A DNA stretch of 64,000 nucleotides, taken from assembly GCA_902557235.1 (NCBI GenBank), contig CACDZR010000001.1, forward strand, positions 160,631 to 224,630, written 5' to 3'. How positions within the stretch are numbered: the stretch's first letter is position 1; each line of letters opens with the position of its first letter. This DNA is from an uncultured Pelagibacteraceae bacterium (GTDB lineage Bacteria > Pseudomonadota > Alphaproteobacteria > Pelagibacterales > Pelagibacteraceae). The translations under genes were made by a program, and so were the position numbers. The notes under the pieces were generated by a model. That model was not told the DNA's origin. It worked only from the letters and a program-made list of their open reading frames with translations, and made no database searches. Of the stretch, positions 15,439-23,808 are shown piece after piece.

Positions 15439-15486
15439 AATTTTTAATAAAAAAATAGGCACCAATTTATTACAATTGGCGCCTAT
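15439..15486 (-). terminator. intrinsic terminator / attenuator between tauA and tauB
   Basis: On the minus strand, the transcript after tauA reads ATAGGCGCCAATT-GTAATA-AATTGGTGCCTAT followed by seven U (15448-15454). The 13-bp stem (15474-15486 with 15455-15467) has one A-C mismatch and a 6-base loop. This is a classic Rho-independent terminator, placed 23 bases past the tauA stop and 35 bases before the tauB start. Partial read-through would set a high TauA to TauBC ratio. Confidence 0.8.
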
Positions 15487-15508
15487 TAAAATTTAAATTA
15501 CCCTTAGA

Positions 15509-16450
15509 TTATAAAGGTAAGAAACTAGTATCTACGTTTCCTCTTGGTGTTCCCATTCCTTTTAAGAATGCATCAAGATTTCCACTTTCCATAGATTGTT
15601 TAGTTTCCTCAGGTGTTAGAAACTTAAAGCCACTTAAAGTTTCTTTCATATCAGCAACTTTCATTTCAGAAGCTTTTGACATTGAGTTCATATCGCTTTT
15701 ACCAGCTCTATATCTCGCATTAGCTTCGTGAGTTACTTCAATAAAAGTTCTTAGCATACCTGGATTTTCCTTCATAAACTTTGTAGTCACTGAAGTAATA
15801 TCGATACCTAAGATACCTGCATCTCTAGCTTCTTGAACTGTAAGTAATCTAGATCCAACTGCAGTTGCAGCTTTAATTGAGTTACCACCAAATAAACATG
15901 CCATTACAACATCACCACTTACTAAAGCAGCAGCACCTTCTTCAGGGTCCATTTGAATGATATCCATTTTTTTTCTGTCCGCACCAACAACTTTCATACT
16001 TTCATCAAAAACGTATTCAGCCATTGTACCAAGTGGAACAGCAACTTTTTTACCTTCAAGCTCAGTAGCGTTAGCTTTTGTTATACCAGAAGCGTTAGAT
16101 GTTACACATGTTGTACCACCCATTCCGTATTCCATAGCTATATCTACAAGTTTAATCGGAGCTTTAGATTTAACAGCATTAATAAAAGGAACTAAACCTT
16201 GAGAGTAAGAGATATCAATGTCTCCTGCTAACATAGCATCAGTCATAGCACCACCATTAGTAAAGTTTGTCCATTTTACTGGAACACCTAGAGCTTTAGC
16301 GAAGTTTTTCTTCATCATGTCCTCTAGATTTGGGCTTGGCCACTCTAAGAAATATGCAACTCTAACTTCATTAGCTGCAGAATTAGCAACTGAAATTGAA
16401 AGATTAAGAGCTACAAAACATCCAAGAATAAAACTAATTATTTTTTTCAT
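15509..16450 (-). CDS. tauA: taurine/sulfonate-type ABC periplasmic binding protein
   Basis: A 313-aa periplasmic binding protein of the TauA/SsuA/ThiY type 2 fold. The signal peptide is 'KKIISFILGCFVALNLSISVANSA', and the mature protein begins near ANEVRVAYFLEWPSP. Other landmarks are 'TNGGAMTDAMLAGDIDISYSQG' and 'KKVAVPLGTMAEYVFDE'. The ORF track starts at 16483, but I prefer the ATG at 16450: AGGAAGAGG lies 5 bases before it and the signal peptide then starts correctly. It is first of the tauABC operon and precedes a terminator hairpin. Taurine is the likely ligand because an aminotransferase and alanine dehydrogenase are divergently encoded; other sulfonates are possible. Confidence 0.88.
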   Translation of the reverse strand: MKKIISFILGCFVALNLSISVANSAANEVRVAYFLEWPSPNLEDMMKKNFAKALGVPVKWTNFTNGGAMTDAMLAGDIDISYSQGLVPFINAVKSKAPIKLVDIAMEYGMGGTTCVTSNASGITKANATELEGKKVAVPLGTMAEYVFDESMKVVGADRKKMDIIQMDPEEGAAALVSGDVVMACLFGGNSIKAATAVGSRLLTVQEARDAGILGIDITSVTTKFMKENPGMLRTFIEVTHEANARYRAGKSDMNSMSKASEMKVADMKETLSGFKFLTPEETKQSMESGNLDAFLKGMGTPRGNVDTSFLPL

Positions 16451-16526
16451 TTTTCCTCTTCCTTGTTTATTTATATGTTTCAATTTTAAGATTAAATTGA
16501 CCTATATGTAAAACAAAAAAATGATC

Positions 16527-16557
16527 ATTATAGTTATGCAACTTTAAGTTGTGACAA
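16527..16557 (-). promoter_or_regulatory. tauA promoter with palindrome in a 19-bp spacer
   Basis: On the minus strand TTGTCA (-35, 16552-16557) and TATAAT (-10, 16527-16532) are separated by 19 bases. The spacer begins with the perfect palindrome CAACTT-A-AAGTTG (16539-16551). A 19-base spacer with a dyad inside is the layout of MerR-type activated promoters; a repressor site would also fit. It faces tauA, and tpa is divergent on the other side. Confidence 0.5.
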
Positions 16558-16637
16558 TTATTTTGGTGGTTAATCAGTCTTAATTAGTCTAAAGAATCTG
16601 TAATTAGGTAAATTAATAAAATTTATAGAAAGTAATT

Positions 16638-17984
16638 ATGAGCTCAGAAAAAAGAACTTCGGTTCCAAATTCTTTAAATGAACATTGGATGCCATTTTCA
16701 TCCAATAGAGACTTTAAAGAAAATCCTAGATTAATTGTAGAGGCAAAAGGTGTATATTTAAAAAATCATCAAGGACAAACACAGATTGACGCGAGCTCAG
16801 GATTATTTTGTAATCCTTTAGGACATGGACGAAAAGAAATAATCGATGCCATAAGTAATCAATTAAAAACTTTAGATTATTGCCAACCATTTCAACAAGG
16901 TTTTGGTGGATCATTTGAATTAGCAACTAGAATTTCAAAGCATACTCCAGGAAATTTGAATAGAATTTTTTATACTATCTGTGGATCAACTGCTGTAGAG
17001 ACAGCTATTAAAATTGGTATTGCATATCATAGAGCTAGAGGCGATAGCCAAAGATTTAGATTTGTAGGACGTGAACGTGGTTATCATGGAATGAATATTG
17101 GTGCAACTTCAGTTGGAGGTATGGTAAATAATGTAAAAACATTTGCAAGTGTACTTATGCCTGGAGTTGTTCATATGAGACATACACATTTACCAGAACA
17201 TAAATTTGTAAGTGGTCAACCAGAAACAGGAGTTGAACTTGCAGAGGATCTAGAAAGAATTTGTACAAATTTTGGAGCAGAAAATATTGCAGCTTGTATT
17301 GTTGAACCAATTGCAGGGTCGACTGGAACATTAGTTCCACCTAAAGGATATTTGCAAAGATTAAGAGAAATTTGTGACAAGCACGGCATACTTTTAATTT
17401 TTGATGAAGTTATTACTGGTTGGGGCAGAACTGGTTCACCATTTGCTTCACAAGAGTATGGTGTAACGCCAGACTTAATGACAATGGCAAAAGCCACTAC
17501 TAATGGGATAAGTCCATTAGGAGTTGTTGCATGCAAAGAAGAGATTTACGATGCTATCATGGATGATGCACCTAAAGGAACAATTGAATTGTTTCATGGT
17601 TATACTTATTCAGGAATTCCTATTTCAGTTGCTGCAGGTTTAGCAGTACAAGATATTTTTGAAAAAGATGACATATTCAACAGAGCAAAAGATTTGGCTC
17701 CATATTTCCAAAAAGGTTTAATGTCTCTAAAAGATATTGATATTGTAGACAATATTAGAGGATACGGAATGATGGGTGGAATTGACATTAAAATGGATAA
17801 AAAACCCGGTGCTGCAGGATTCACTTGTTTTAAACATTGTTATGAGGCTGGTGTAAATTTTAAAGCTACTGGTGATTGTTTGATAATCGCTCCAATGTTT
17901 ATTTGTGAAAAAAAACATATTGATGAAATTATTGAAAAACTAAGAACTGGAATTACAAATTACGCTAAAAGTAAAAAGAATTAA
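16638..17984 (+). CDS. tpa: class III aminotransferase, taurine/beta-alanine:pyruvate type
   Basis: A 448-aa PLP aminotransferase of the omega-amino-acid group. The start 'LNEHWMPFSSNRDFKENPRLIVEAKGVY' is typical of beta-alanine/taurine:pyruvate enzymes. PLP contacts are in 'CGSTAVETAIKIG', 'FDEVITGWGRTG' and the lysine of 'MTMAKATTNG'. The expected reaction is taurine + pyruvate to sulfoacetaldehyde + alanine (or beta-alanine to malonate semialdehyde). Divergence from tauABC and a 9-base gap to alanine dehydrogenase, which recycles alanine to pyruvate and ammonium, argue for taurine. The symbol is by context; sequence alone does not separate taurine from beta-alanine as substrate. Confidence 0.84.
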   Translation: MSSEKRTSVPNSLNEHWMPFSSNRDFKENPRLIVEAKGVYLKNHQGQTQIDASSGLFCNPLGHGRKEIIDAISNQLKTLDYCQPFQQGFGGSFELATRISKHTPGNLNRIFYTICGSTAVETAIKIGIAYHRARGDSQRFRFVGRERGYHGMNIGATSVGGMVNNVKTFASVLMPGVVHMRHTHLPEHKFVSGQPETGVELAEDLERICTNFGAENIAACIVEPIAGSTGTLVPPKGYLQRLREICDKHGILLIFDEVITGWGRTGSPFASQEYGVTPDLMTMAKATTNGISPLGVVACKEEIYDAIMDDAPKGTIELFHGYTYSGIPISVAAGLAVQDIFEKDDIFNRAKDLAPYFQKGLMSLKDIDIVDNIRGYGMMGGIDIKMDKKPGAAGFTCFKHCYEAGVNFKATGDCLIIAPMFICEKKHIDEIIEKLRTGITNYAKSKKN

Positions 17985-17993
17985 ATTTCATTA

Positions 17994-19112
17994 ATGAGAA
18001 TTGGTGTACCTAAGGAAATTAAACCTCAAGAAAATCGAATTGGTCTAACACCTGATAGTGTTAAAACATTAGTATCAGAAGGTCATGAAGTTTTAGTCGA
18101 AAATAATGGTGGTTTCGAAGCAGGTTTTGAAAACGATCAATTTATAAAAGCTGGAGCAAAAATTGCTAAAAGTGCAGCAGATATTTTTAACGATGCAGAC
18201 ATAATTGTTAAAGTCAAAGAACCTCAAAAAGTTGAGGTAGATATGATTAGAGAAAATCAAATCGTATACACTTATCTTCATTTAGCTGCTGCGAAAGAAC
18301 TAACTGAAGGATTAATTAAATCTAAAAGTATTAATATTGCCTATGAAACTGTCACTGATGATAATGGTAGGCTTCCATTGCTTGCTCCAATGAGCGCTGT
18401 TGCAGGAAGAATGTCAGTTCAAGCAGGAGCACATTGTTTAGAAAAAAATCAAAAGGGTAGAGGCCTTTTGTTAGGTGGTGCACCTGGTGTTACTGGTGGA
18501 ACGGTTGTAATTTTAGGTGGCGGAGTTGTAGGAGAAAATGCTGCGGTTATTGCGACTGGTATGCAAGCAAAAGTTCATATTGTAGATAAATCCGAAGCAA
18601 GATTAAAACAATTAGTTGAGATGTTTGGTAATAAAATTATTCCAGAACAAAGCGATAAAATAGATTTGAATAAATTAGTTGCTGAAGCAGATTTATTAGT
18701 AGGTGGAGTTTTAATTCCAGGTGCAGAAGCACCAAAATTGATAACTAAAGACATGTTAAAATTAATGAAAAGAGGATCAGTCATTGTCGATGTTGCAATT
18801 GATCAAGGTGGATGTGTTGAAACTAGTAAACCTACAACACACGGAGACCCCACATACATAGTTGATGATGTAGTTCATTATTGTGTAGCAAACATGCCTG
18901 GTGGCGTACCAAGAACCTCTACGTTAGCATTAAATAAAGCAACGTTGCCTTTCTTAGTAAAACTTGCAAACAAAGGTTATCAAAAAGCTTTAGGGGAAGA
19001 TAAAAACTTTTTAGCAGGATTAAATGTTCATAAGGGTCATGTGACTTATAAAGCTGTTGCAGATGTTTTTGGACATGAATATGTTAACCCAGGAGATGCA
19101 ATCAAAAATTAA
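17994..19112 (+). CDS. ald: alanine dehydrogenase
   Basis: A 372-aa NAD-dependent alanine dehydrogenase (alanine to pyruvate, ammonium and NADH). Family motifs run through it: 'MRIGVPKEIKPQENRIGLTP' at the start, 'YTYLHLAAAKELTEGL', the substrate-site 'GRLPLLAPMSAVAGRMS', the nucleotide loop 'VVILGGGVVGENAA', and 'PGGVPRTSTLALNKATLPF'. The length is standard. It sits 9 bases after the aminotransferase gene and 4 bases before the DMGDH-like gene. With the aminotransferase it would release taurine nitrogen as ammonium and regenerate pyruvate. Confidence 0.96.
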   Translation: MRIGVPKEIKPQENRIGLTPDSVKTLVSEGHEVLVENNGGFEAGFENDQFIKAGAKIAKSAADIFNDADIIVKVKEPQKVEVDMIRENQIVYTYLHLAAAKELTEGLIKSKSINIAYETVTDDNGRLPLLAPMSAVAGRMSVQAGAHCLEKNQKGRGLLLGGAPGVTGGTVVILGGGVVGENAAVIATGMQAKVHIVDKSEARLKQLVEMFGNKIIPEQSDKIDLNKLVAEADLLVGGVLIPGAEAPKLITKDMLKLMKRGSVIVDVAIDQGGCVETSKPTTHGDPTYIVDDVVHYCVANMPGGVPRTSTLALNKATLPFLVKLANKGYQKALGEDKNFLAGLNVHKGHVTYKAVADVFGHEYVNPGDAIKN

Positions 19113-19116
19113 TTAA

Positions 19117-21561
19117 ATGGAAAAAAAACTTCCAAATAGCACTAAAGTTGTTGTTATAGGAGGTGGAGTGGTAGGTTGTTCAGTTGCTTACCATTTAGCT
19201 AAATTTGGTTGGAAAGATACAATTCTTTTAGAAAGAGATCAGTTAACCTCAGGGACAACCTGGCATGCAGCTGGATTAGTAAGTCAATTAGGTCCCTCAG
19301 CAGCAATTACCAAAATTAGAAAATATACTTTAGATCTTTATAAAGAACTTGAAAAAAAAGTTGATCATTCAGCTGGATTAAAATTGAACGGTGCACTTTC
19401 AATTGCTGAGAATAAAGGTAGATGGCAAGAACTTCAAAGACAAGCAACCACAGCTCAGCTCTTTGATGTTGATGTAAGAATTTTAGATAAAGATCAAATT
19501 AAAAAAGATTATCCAATTGTGAATACCGATGAAGTTTTAGGAGGAATTTTAATGCCAGGCGATGGTGCTGCAGATCCATCAGGAGTAACACATATGTTAG
19601 CAAAAGCAGCTAGAATGGAAGGAGCAAAAATTTTTGAACAATCTCCTGTTGATGAAATTTTAACAAAGAATGGAAAAATTTCTGGAGTAAAAGTAAATGG
19701 CCAAAAAATTGATTGCGAGTATATAGTTTTAGCTTCAGGAATGTGGTCACGCCAAATTGGAGAAAAAGCTGGAGTAAGTATACCTCTTTATCCAGCAGAA
19801 CATTTTTATATTATTACTGAGCCGATTGAAAATCTTTCTAAAACTTTACCAGTGATAAGAGATTTTGATAATAGGACTTATATTAAAGAAGACGCTGGAA
19901 AAATATTAGTTGGTATATTTGAGTCTCAGTCTATTCCAGCTTGGGATAAAATTAACAAAGTTCCAGAGGATTTTTCGTTTGGAGAATTTCAAGAAAATTT
20001 TGAGCATTTTGAACCTTATTTAGCTACTGCAATTAAAAGATTTCCAGTTTTAGAAACAGCAGGAATTAGAAAATTTTTTTCAGGTCCAGAGTCATTTACT
20101 CCAGATACAAATACACTATTAGGAGAGGTGCCTGAAATAAAAAACTTTTTTGTATGCTGTGGTTTAAACAGTATTGGAATTGGAAGTGGAGGAGGAGTTG
20201 GTAAAGTTACTGCTGAATGGTTAATCAATGGACATATTAACGAAGATATTTTTTGTTATGACATTAAAAGATTTCAAAAATTTCATTCTGATCTAAGTTT
20301 TATTAAAAAAAGAATTACGGAGTCTTTAGGAGATTTATATGGAATGCATTGGCCGTTTAAACAACATAAAACTTCAAGGAATATAAAAACTCTTCCATAT
20401 CATGATGAGTTAAAAAGTTTTGGTGCTTGTTTTGGTGTGTCTGGTGGATATGAAAGACCTATGTGGTTTGCATTAGATGGAGAAAAAACGGAATATGAAT
20501 ACAGCTATAATTACCAAAATTGGTACCCTTCTGCAGAATATGAAACGAATAATACTGTCAAGAAAGTTGGTTTATTTGACTTAACTCCTTTTTCTAAATT
20601 TGAGATTAAATCTGATAAAGCTCATAAGGAATTACAAAAAATTTGTACTGCAAATATCAAAAATGAAGTTGGCAAATGTATTTATACACATATGTTAAAT
20701 CCCGATGGTGGCATTGAAGCAGATTTAACAGTTGTTTGCATCGATAAAGATCATTTTAGAATTATAAGTTCTGCAGCCACAAGGGAGAGAGATAAATTTC
20801 ACATAAAAAAATACCTCGCAAAAGATATAGAGTTAAAAGACGTTACAGATGATTTTTGTGTATTTGGTGTGTTTGGACCAAAGAGCAGAGCTTTAATGAA
20901 ATCAATTTCAAAAGATAATTTTGAAAATGATAATTTTAGATTTAGTACAGCAAAATATATCACTATTGAAGGAATTAAAATTTGGACTCAAAGATTGTCA
21001 TATGTTGGAGAATTAGGTTACGAATTATATGTTAAATCGAAAGATGCTAAAAAAATTTACGAATTGCTGATTGATAAAGGTAAAGATTTTAACCTTTCGA
21101 ATTGTGGTATGCACGCTATGGATATTATGCGAATGGAGAGCGGGTTTTTACATTGGGGCCATGATATTTCACCAGAGGAAAATCAATATCAAGCAGGTTT
21201 ATCTTTCACAATAAGTTCTAAAAAAGAGGATGAATTTATTGGTAAAAAAGCATTGGAAAAGATCAAAAAAGAAAAAATTAAAAGTAGATTTGCAATGTTT
21301 ACTTTAAAAGATAGTAAGCCAGGTGAACCATTATTGCTTCATGATGAGCCTATATATTTAGAAAATAACATTATAGGAAGATCAACATCAGGCAATTATT
21401 CTTTTAATTTTAAGAAAAATTTAACATTTGGTTATATCAATAACGATATTTCAAATGACGAACTTCACAAAAAACATCTATTCATTGAAGTAGAGAAAAA
21501 AAAATATCCAATAGAGATTATTATCAAACCTTTAAAACAAACTAATTTTAAAAATAATTAA
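19117..21561 (+). CDS. dimethylglycine/sarcosine dehydrogenase-like FAD oxidoreductase with GcvT domain
   Basis: An 814-aa two-part enzyme. The N-terminal ~400 residues are a DAO-type FAD oxidoreductase with dinucleotide motif 'VVIGGGVVGCSVAYHLAKFG', then 'GTTWHAAGLVSQLG' (flavin attachment region) and 'GDGAADPSGVTHML'. Residues ~420-810 are an FAO_M/GCV_T folate domain ('LFDLTPFSKFEI', 'RLSYVGELGYELYV', 'HAMDIMRMESGFLHWGHDI'). Relatives demethylate dimethylglycine or sarcosine and pass the methyl group to tetrahydrofolate. Position as third gene after the aminotransferase and ald suggests an N-methylated amine entering the same route, for example N-methyltaurine. That substrate is inference. 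It overlaps the BASS gene end by 4 bases. Confidence 0.87.
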   Translation: MEKKLPNSTKVVVIGGGVVGCSVAYHLAKFGWKDTILLERDQLTSGTTWHAAGLVSQLGPSAAITKIRKYTLDLYKELEKKVDHSAGLKLNGALSIAENKGRWQELQRQATTAQLFDVDVRILDKDQIKKDYPIVNTDEVLGGILMPGDGAADPSGVTHMLAKAARMEGAKIFEQSPVDEILTKNGKISGVKVNGQKIDCEYIVLASGMWSRQIGEKAGVSIPLYPAEHFYIITEPIENLSKTLPVIRDFDNRTYIKEDAGKILVGIFESQSIPAWDKINKVPEDFSFGEFQENFEHFEPYLATAIKRFPVLETAGIRKFFSGPESFTPDTNTLLGEVPEIKNFFVCCGLNSIGIGSGGGVGKVTAEWLINGHINEDIFCYDIKRFQKFHSDLSFIKKRITESLGDLYGMHWPFKQHKTSRNIKTLPYHDELKSFGACFGVSGGYERPMWFALDGEKTEYEYSYNYQNWYPSAEYETNNTVKKVGLFDLTPFSKFEIKSDKAHKELQKICTANIKNEVGKCIYTHMLNPDGGIEADLTVVCIDKDHFRIISSAATRERDKFHIKKYLAKDIELKDVTDDFCVFGVFGPKSRALMKSISKDNFENDNFRFSTAKYITIEGIKIWTQRLSYVGELGYELYVKSKDAKKIYELLIDKGKDFNLSNCGMHAMDIMRMESGFLHWGHDISPEENQYQAGLSFTISSKKEDEFIGKKALEKIKKEKIKSRFAMFTLKDSKPGEPLLLHDEPIYLENNIIGRSTSGNYSFNFKKNLTFGYINNDISNDELHKKHLFIEVEKKKYPIEIIIKPLKQTNFKNN

Positions 21562-22409
21562 GTTCTATTTCTTAAGAAAAATACAAAAAGAACAGAAGTC
21601 ATCATCATAATCAAAGCATAAGCTGCTGTTGGAACCATGTAAGTCATGTTTTGTCCAAACAGTTGAGTTCCTACAAAAACAGCTAACGTTCCATTTTGTA
21701 ATCCACACTCAAGAGATATACATCTTTGTTGAGCAACACCTGATGCAAAAAATTTAGCTACGTAAAAGCCTATGATCATCATGGAAATATTAAGAACCAA
21801 AGCAATAGTTCCTGCTGTAGTTAGGAACATTATGATGCTATCCCATTCTTGAATGTAGATAGCAATGAAAACAATTGAAAATAATCCTATAGATGCTTTT
21901 TCAATAATTTTGATATTATTTTCTATGAAATCACTAAAAAATTTTCTAATAATCATTCCAATTATCACTGGCACAGTAACTACAAAAAACATCTTTAAGG
22001 ATATACCAAGCATTGAAACATCTTTTTCGATATAAGTGATATTAAATAAATCAATTGATAAGAAAACTATATAAGGAACTGAAACAATACTTATCAAACT
22101 AGTAAACGCAGTGAGAGATATAGATAGTGCGACATCACCATCTGCAAATTTAGTGAGCACATTTGATGTTACTCCACCAGGTGCAGCTGCAATCAACATT
22201 ACCCCTAAAGCTAGCTCAATTGGAGTTTTTAAAATAATTATTAACAGATAACCAATAATTGGAAGAACAACTAATTGACAAATTAAACCAACAAAAAATT
22301 CTTTTGGATGCTGAAATACTCTTGTGAAATCTTTTACTGTTAATGACGCCCCAAGCCCTAACATTATAAGAGCTAGCGCAAATGGCGCTATTGTTGTTAC
22401 TATACCCAT
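21558..22409 (-). CDS. bile acid:sodium symporter (BASS) family transporter
   Basis: A 283-aa inner-membrane protein with nine or ten helices. Family features include 'LALIMLGLGASLTVKDF' at the start, 'AAAPGGVTSNVLTKFADGDVALSISLTA' in the conserved crossover region (sodium site) and 'SLECGLQNGTLAVFVG' near the end. BASS members use sodium to move organic anions such as bile salts, pyruvate, pantoate or sulfonated compounds. Placed by the sulfonate genes, it may carry a sulfonate or keto acid; this is inference. It lies 40 bases after the double-HTH regulator on the same strand, so regulator and transporter may form an operon. Confidence 0.9.
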   Translation of the reverse strand: MGIVTTIAPFALALIMLGLGASLTVKDFTRVFQHPKEFFVGLICQLVVLPIIGYLLIIILKTPIELALGVMLIAAAPGGVTSNVLTKFADGDVALSISLTAFTSLISIVSVPYIVFLSIDLFNITYIEKDVSMLGISLKMFFVVTVPVIIGMIIRKFFSDFIENNIKIIEKASIGLFSIVFIAIYIQEWDSIIMFLTTAGTIALVLNISMMIIGFYVAKFFASGVAQQRCISLECGLQNGTLAVFVGTQLFGQNMTYMVPTAAYALIMMMTSVLFVFFLRNRT

Positions 22410-22449
22410 GACCCCTCTGTGTAATAATCGAAAATAATTTATTAAAGAT

Positions 22450-23427
22450 TTAAGAAATTACAAGAAGATTTAAAATTTTACGAATAAACTTTGCCTTATA
22501 TTTAAAAATTTGTGCTTGATAAGGTAAAATTTTTCTAAAATTCATAGTGGTTAGCACATATTGTTTTTTTTTATTTAACTTTATTAAATCCTCTTTTATT
22601 AAATATTTACACTTTCTAATTATTGTTGCTCTGGGAATTTTTGTCATATCAGAAATCGACATTGCGCTTATACCAGTTTCTGCCCCAAGATTTTCTATAA
22701 CAATATTACTAGTAGTAAAGTAATCTAATGAGGGTTTATTCTTATCAGAATTTAATTGATCTGTTACGTTTAAAACTTGGTTCATGCAAACTGTTCCCCA
22801 AATATGAAACGTAGTTAAATCTTTAAAAAATTTATGGTAACCTATAATCAATGGTATTTGCATTCTATAAAACCAACCCCATGCCAATGAAAATCTTTTT
22901 TTTATAATATTTTCAATAATTTTTTGATCAGGTTTTTTAGAATAAACCTTATCTTTATTTAAGGCTTTGGAAACTAAAGATATATATTTTGATGAAAATT
23001 TTATTTGTTGTTCTGGCTTAACAAAGTCGAATGCTTTTCTATCGATTACAATTTTTTTTTTATTACGAGTTATTACACCTTCATTTTCAAGTTCTATAAC
23101 TTTTCTTCTAATTGTTTCTTTAGGTAAATCTAATTTTTCACAAAGTTCAGTAATACTAAACCTATCAATTTGAAGATATGATTTCGAGTAGTATTCATCA
23201 TAAGAGTATTGAATATTCATCTGGTCGTAAAATTGAAGAGTCTTTTCAATTAAAGAAATTATTATCATATATTTATAGTGATCATTAAATGGCCTATAAA
23301 CACTGTTCATCCAATTCCATTGATGTGATATCCAATCTTTACTTAGAGTAGAATAATGAGACATAATGGATTCATATACCTGGTCGTCGGAGAGTGTTTT
23401 TGAAAAATCTATTTCCTGAATGCTCAT
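22450..23427 (-). CDS. transcriptional regulator with two winged-helix (HTH) domains
   Basis: A 325-aa protein not assigned to a named family. Two helix-turn-helix segments are visible: 'SITELCEKLDLPKETIRRKVIELENEGVI' at about residues 95-125, and 'SAMSISDMTKIPRATIIRKCKYLIKEDLIK' at about 265-295. Both look like MarR/IclR-type winged helices, and each is followed by a short basic strand ('RNKKKIVIDR', 'NKKKQYVLTT'). A tryptophan-rich helical part lies before and between them. Its promoter region carries two identical 13-bp direct repeats, so it probably binds its own promoter. It likely controls the downstream BASS gene; wider targets are unknown. Confidence 0.78.
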   Translation of the reverse strand: MSIQEIDFSKTLSDDQVYESIMSHYSTLSKDWISHQWNWMNSVYRPFNDHYKYMIIISLIEKTLQFYDQMNIQYSYDEYYSKSYLQIDRFSITELCEKLDLPKETIRRKVIELENEGVITRNKKKIVIDRKAFDFVKPEQQIKFSSKYISLVSKALNKDKVYSKKPDQKIIENIIKKRFSLAWGWFYRMQIPLIIGYHKFFKDLTTFHIWGTVCMNQVLNVTDQLNSDKNKPSLDYFTTSNIVIENLGAETGISAMSISDMTKIPRATIIRKCKYLIKEDLIKLNKKKQYVLTTMNFRKILPYQAQIFKYKAKFIRKILNLLVIS

Positions 23428-23442
23428 AACTTTAATTTTGCT

Positions 23443-23471
23443 AATAGAAACCCAAATTGAACAGTTGTCAA
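23443..23471 (-). promoter_or_regulatory. promoter of the double-HTH regulator
   Basis: On the minus strand TTGACA (23466-23471) and TCTATT (23443-23448) with a 17-base spacer, 16 bases before the start codon at 23427. The -35 box is perfect, the -10 weaker. One of the two 13-bp direct repeats fills most of the spacer, so bound protein would block RNA polymerase. Confidence 0.55.
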
Positions 23472-23494
23472 TTTAATAGTGACCCAAATTGAAC
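23450..23494. repeat. two 13-bp direct repeats ACCCAAATTGAAC, candidate operator
   Basis: ACCCAAATTGAAC occurs at 23450-23462 and again at 23482-23494, identical in all 13 bases and 32 bases apart (about three helical turns, so on the same face of the DNA). One copy is in the promoter spacer, the other upstream of the -35 box. A perfect inverted repeat AATTGA-N7-TCAATT (23455-23473) overlaps the first copy. Direct repeats suit a protein with two tandem DNA-binding domains, such as the adjacent regulator. Confidence 0.6.
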
Positions 23495-23538
23495 TTTCAT
23501 AAAATTGTTCTTATCATTGTAAAATGTTTTAATAAAGT

Positions 23539-23769
23539 ATGAATACTAAAGGCTTTACAGAGAATACTGAAAATATCGAGACCCCAAATGATATTAATGT
23601 TTCTGAAAAGCCTTTAAATCCAAACAAAATTAGTTCTGGAAGAGTTGATATCAACGTTTTAAAGTCAAAACTAGAGGCACAACAAGGTAAGGAGTTAAGA
23701 AAAAATATTTTCATTTTTTCATTTTGCATTCTGCTATTAGGTTCGATTGGAATATTTCTATCTTTATAA
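23539..23769 (+). CDS. small single-helix membrane protein, paralog 1
   Basis: A 76-aa protein of unknown family. A polar N-terminal half ends in 'ISSGRVDINVLKSKLEAQQGKELRKN' and is followed by one C-terminal membrane helix ('IFIFSFCILLLGSIGIFLSL'). The polar half probably faces the cytoplasm, judging from the lysine and arginine residues before the helix. The next gene has the same design with ISS, DINVL and RK conserved, so the two are tandem paralogs. The opposing minus-strand ORF 23529-23729 is taken as a shadow. Function unknown; a membrane-tethered adaptor is a possibility but is inference. Confidence 0.7.
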   Translation: MNTKGFTENTENIETPNDINVSEKPLNPNKISSGRVDINVLKSKLEAQQGKELRKNIFIFSFCILLLGSIGIFLSL

Positions 23770-23808
23770 TTTTATTTGCTAATAATTTAAAAGAGTGTTT
23801 TATTACCC

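Noticed and set aside
16218-16511. Plus-strand ORFs over tauA (also 15953-16202)
   Set aside because: Antisense shadows of the tauA coding region; composition follows the codon structure of tauA.
17216-17536. 106-aa antisense ORF in the aminotransferase gene
   Set aside because: No known domain, fully inside a conserved gene; typical low-stop shadow.
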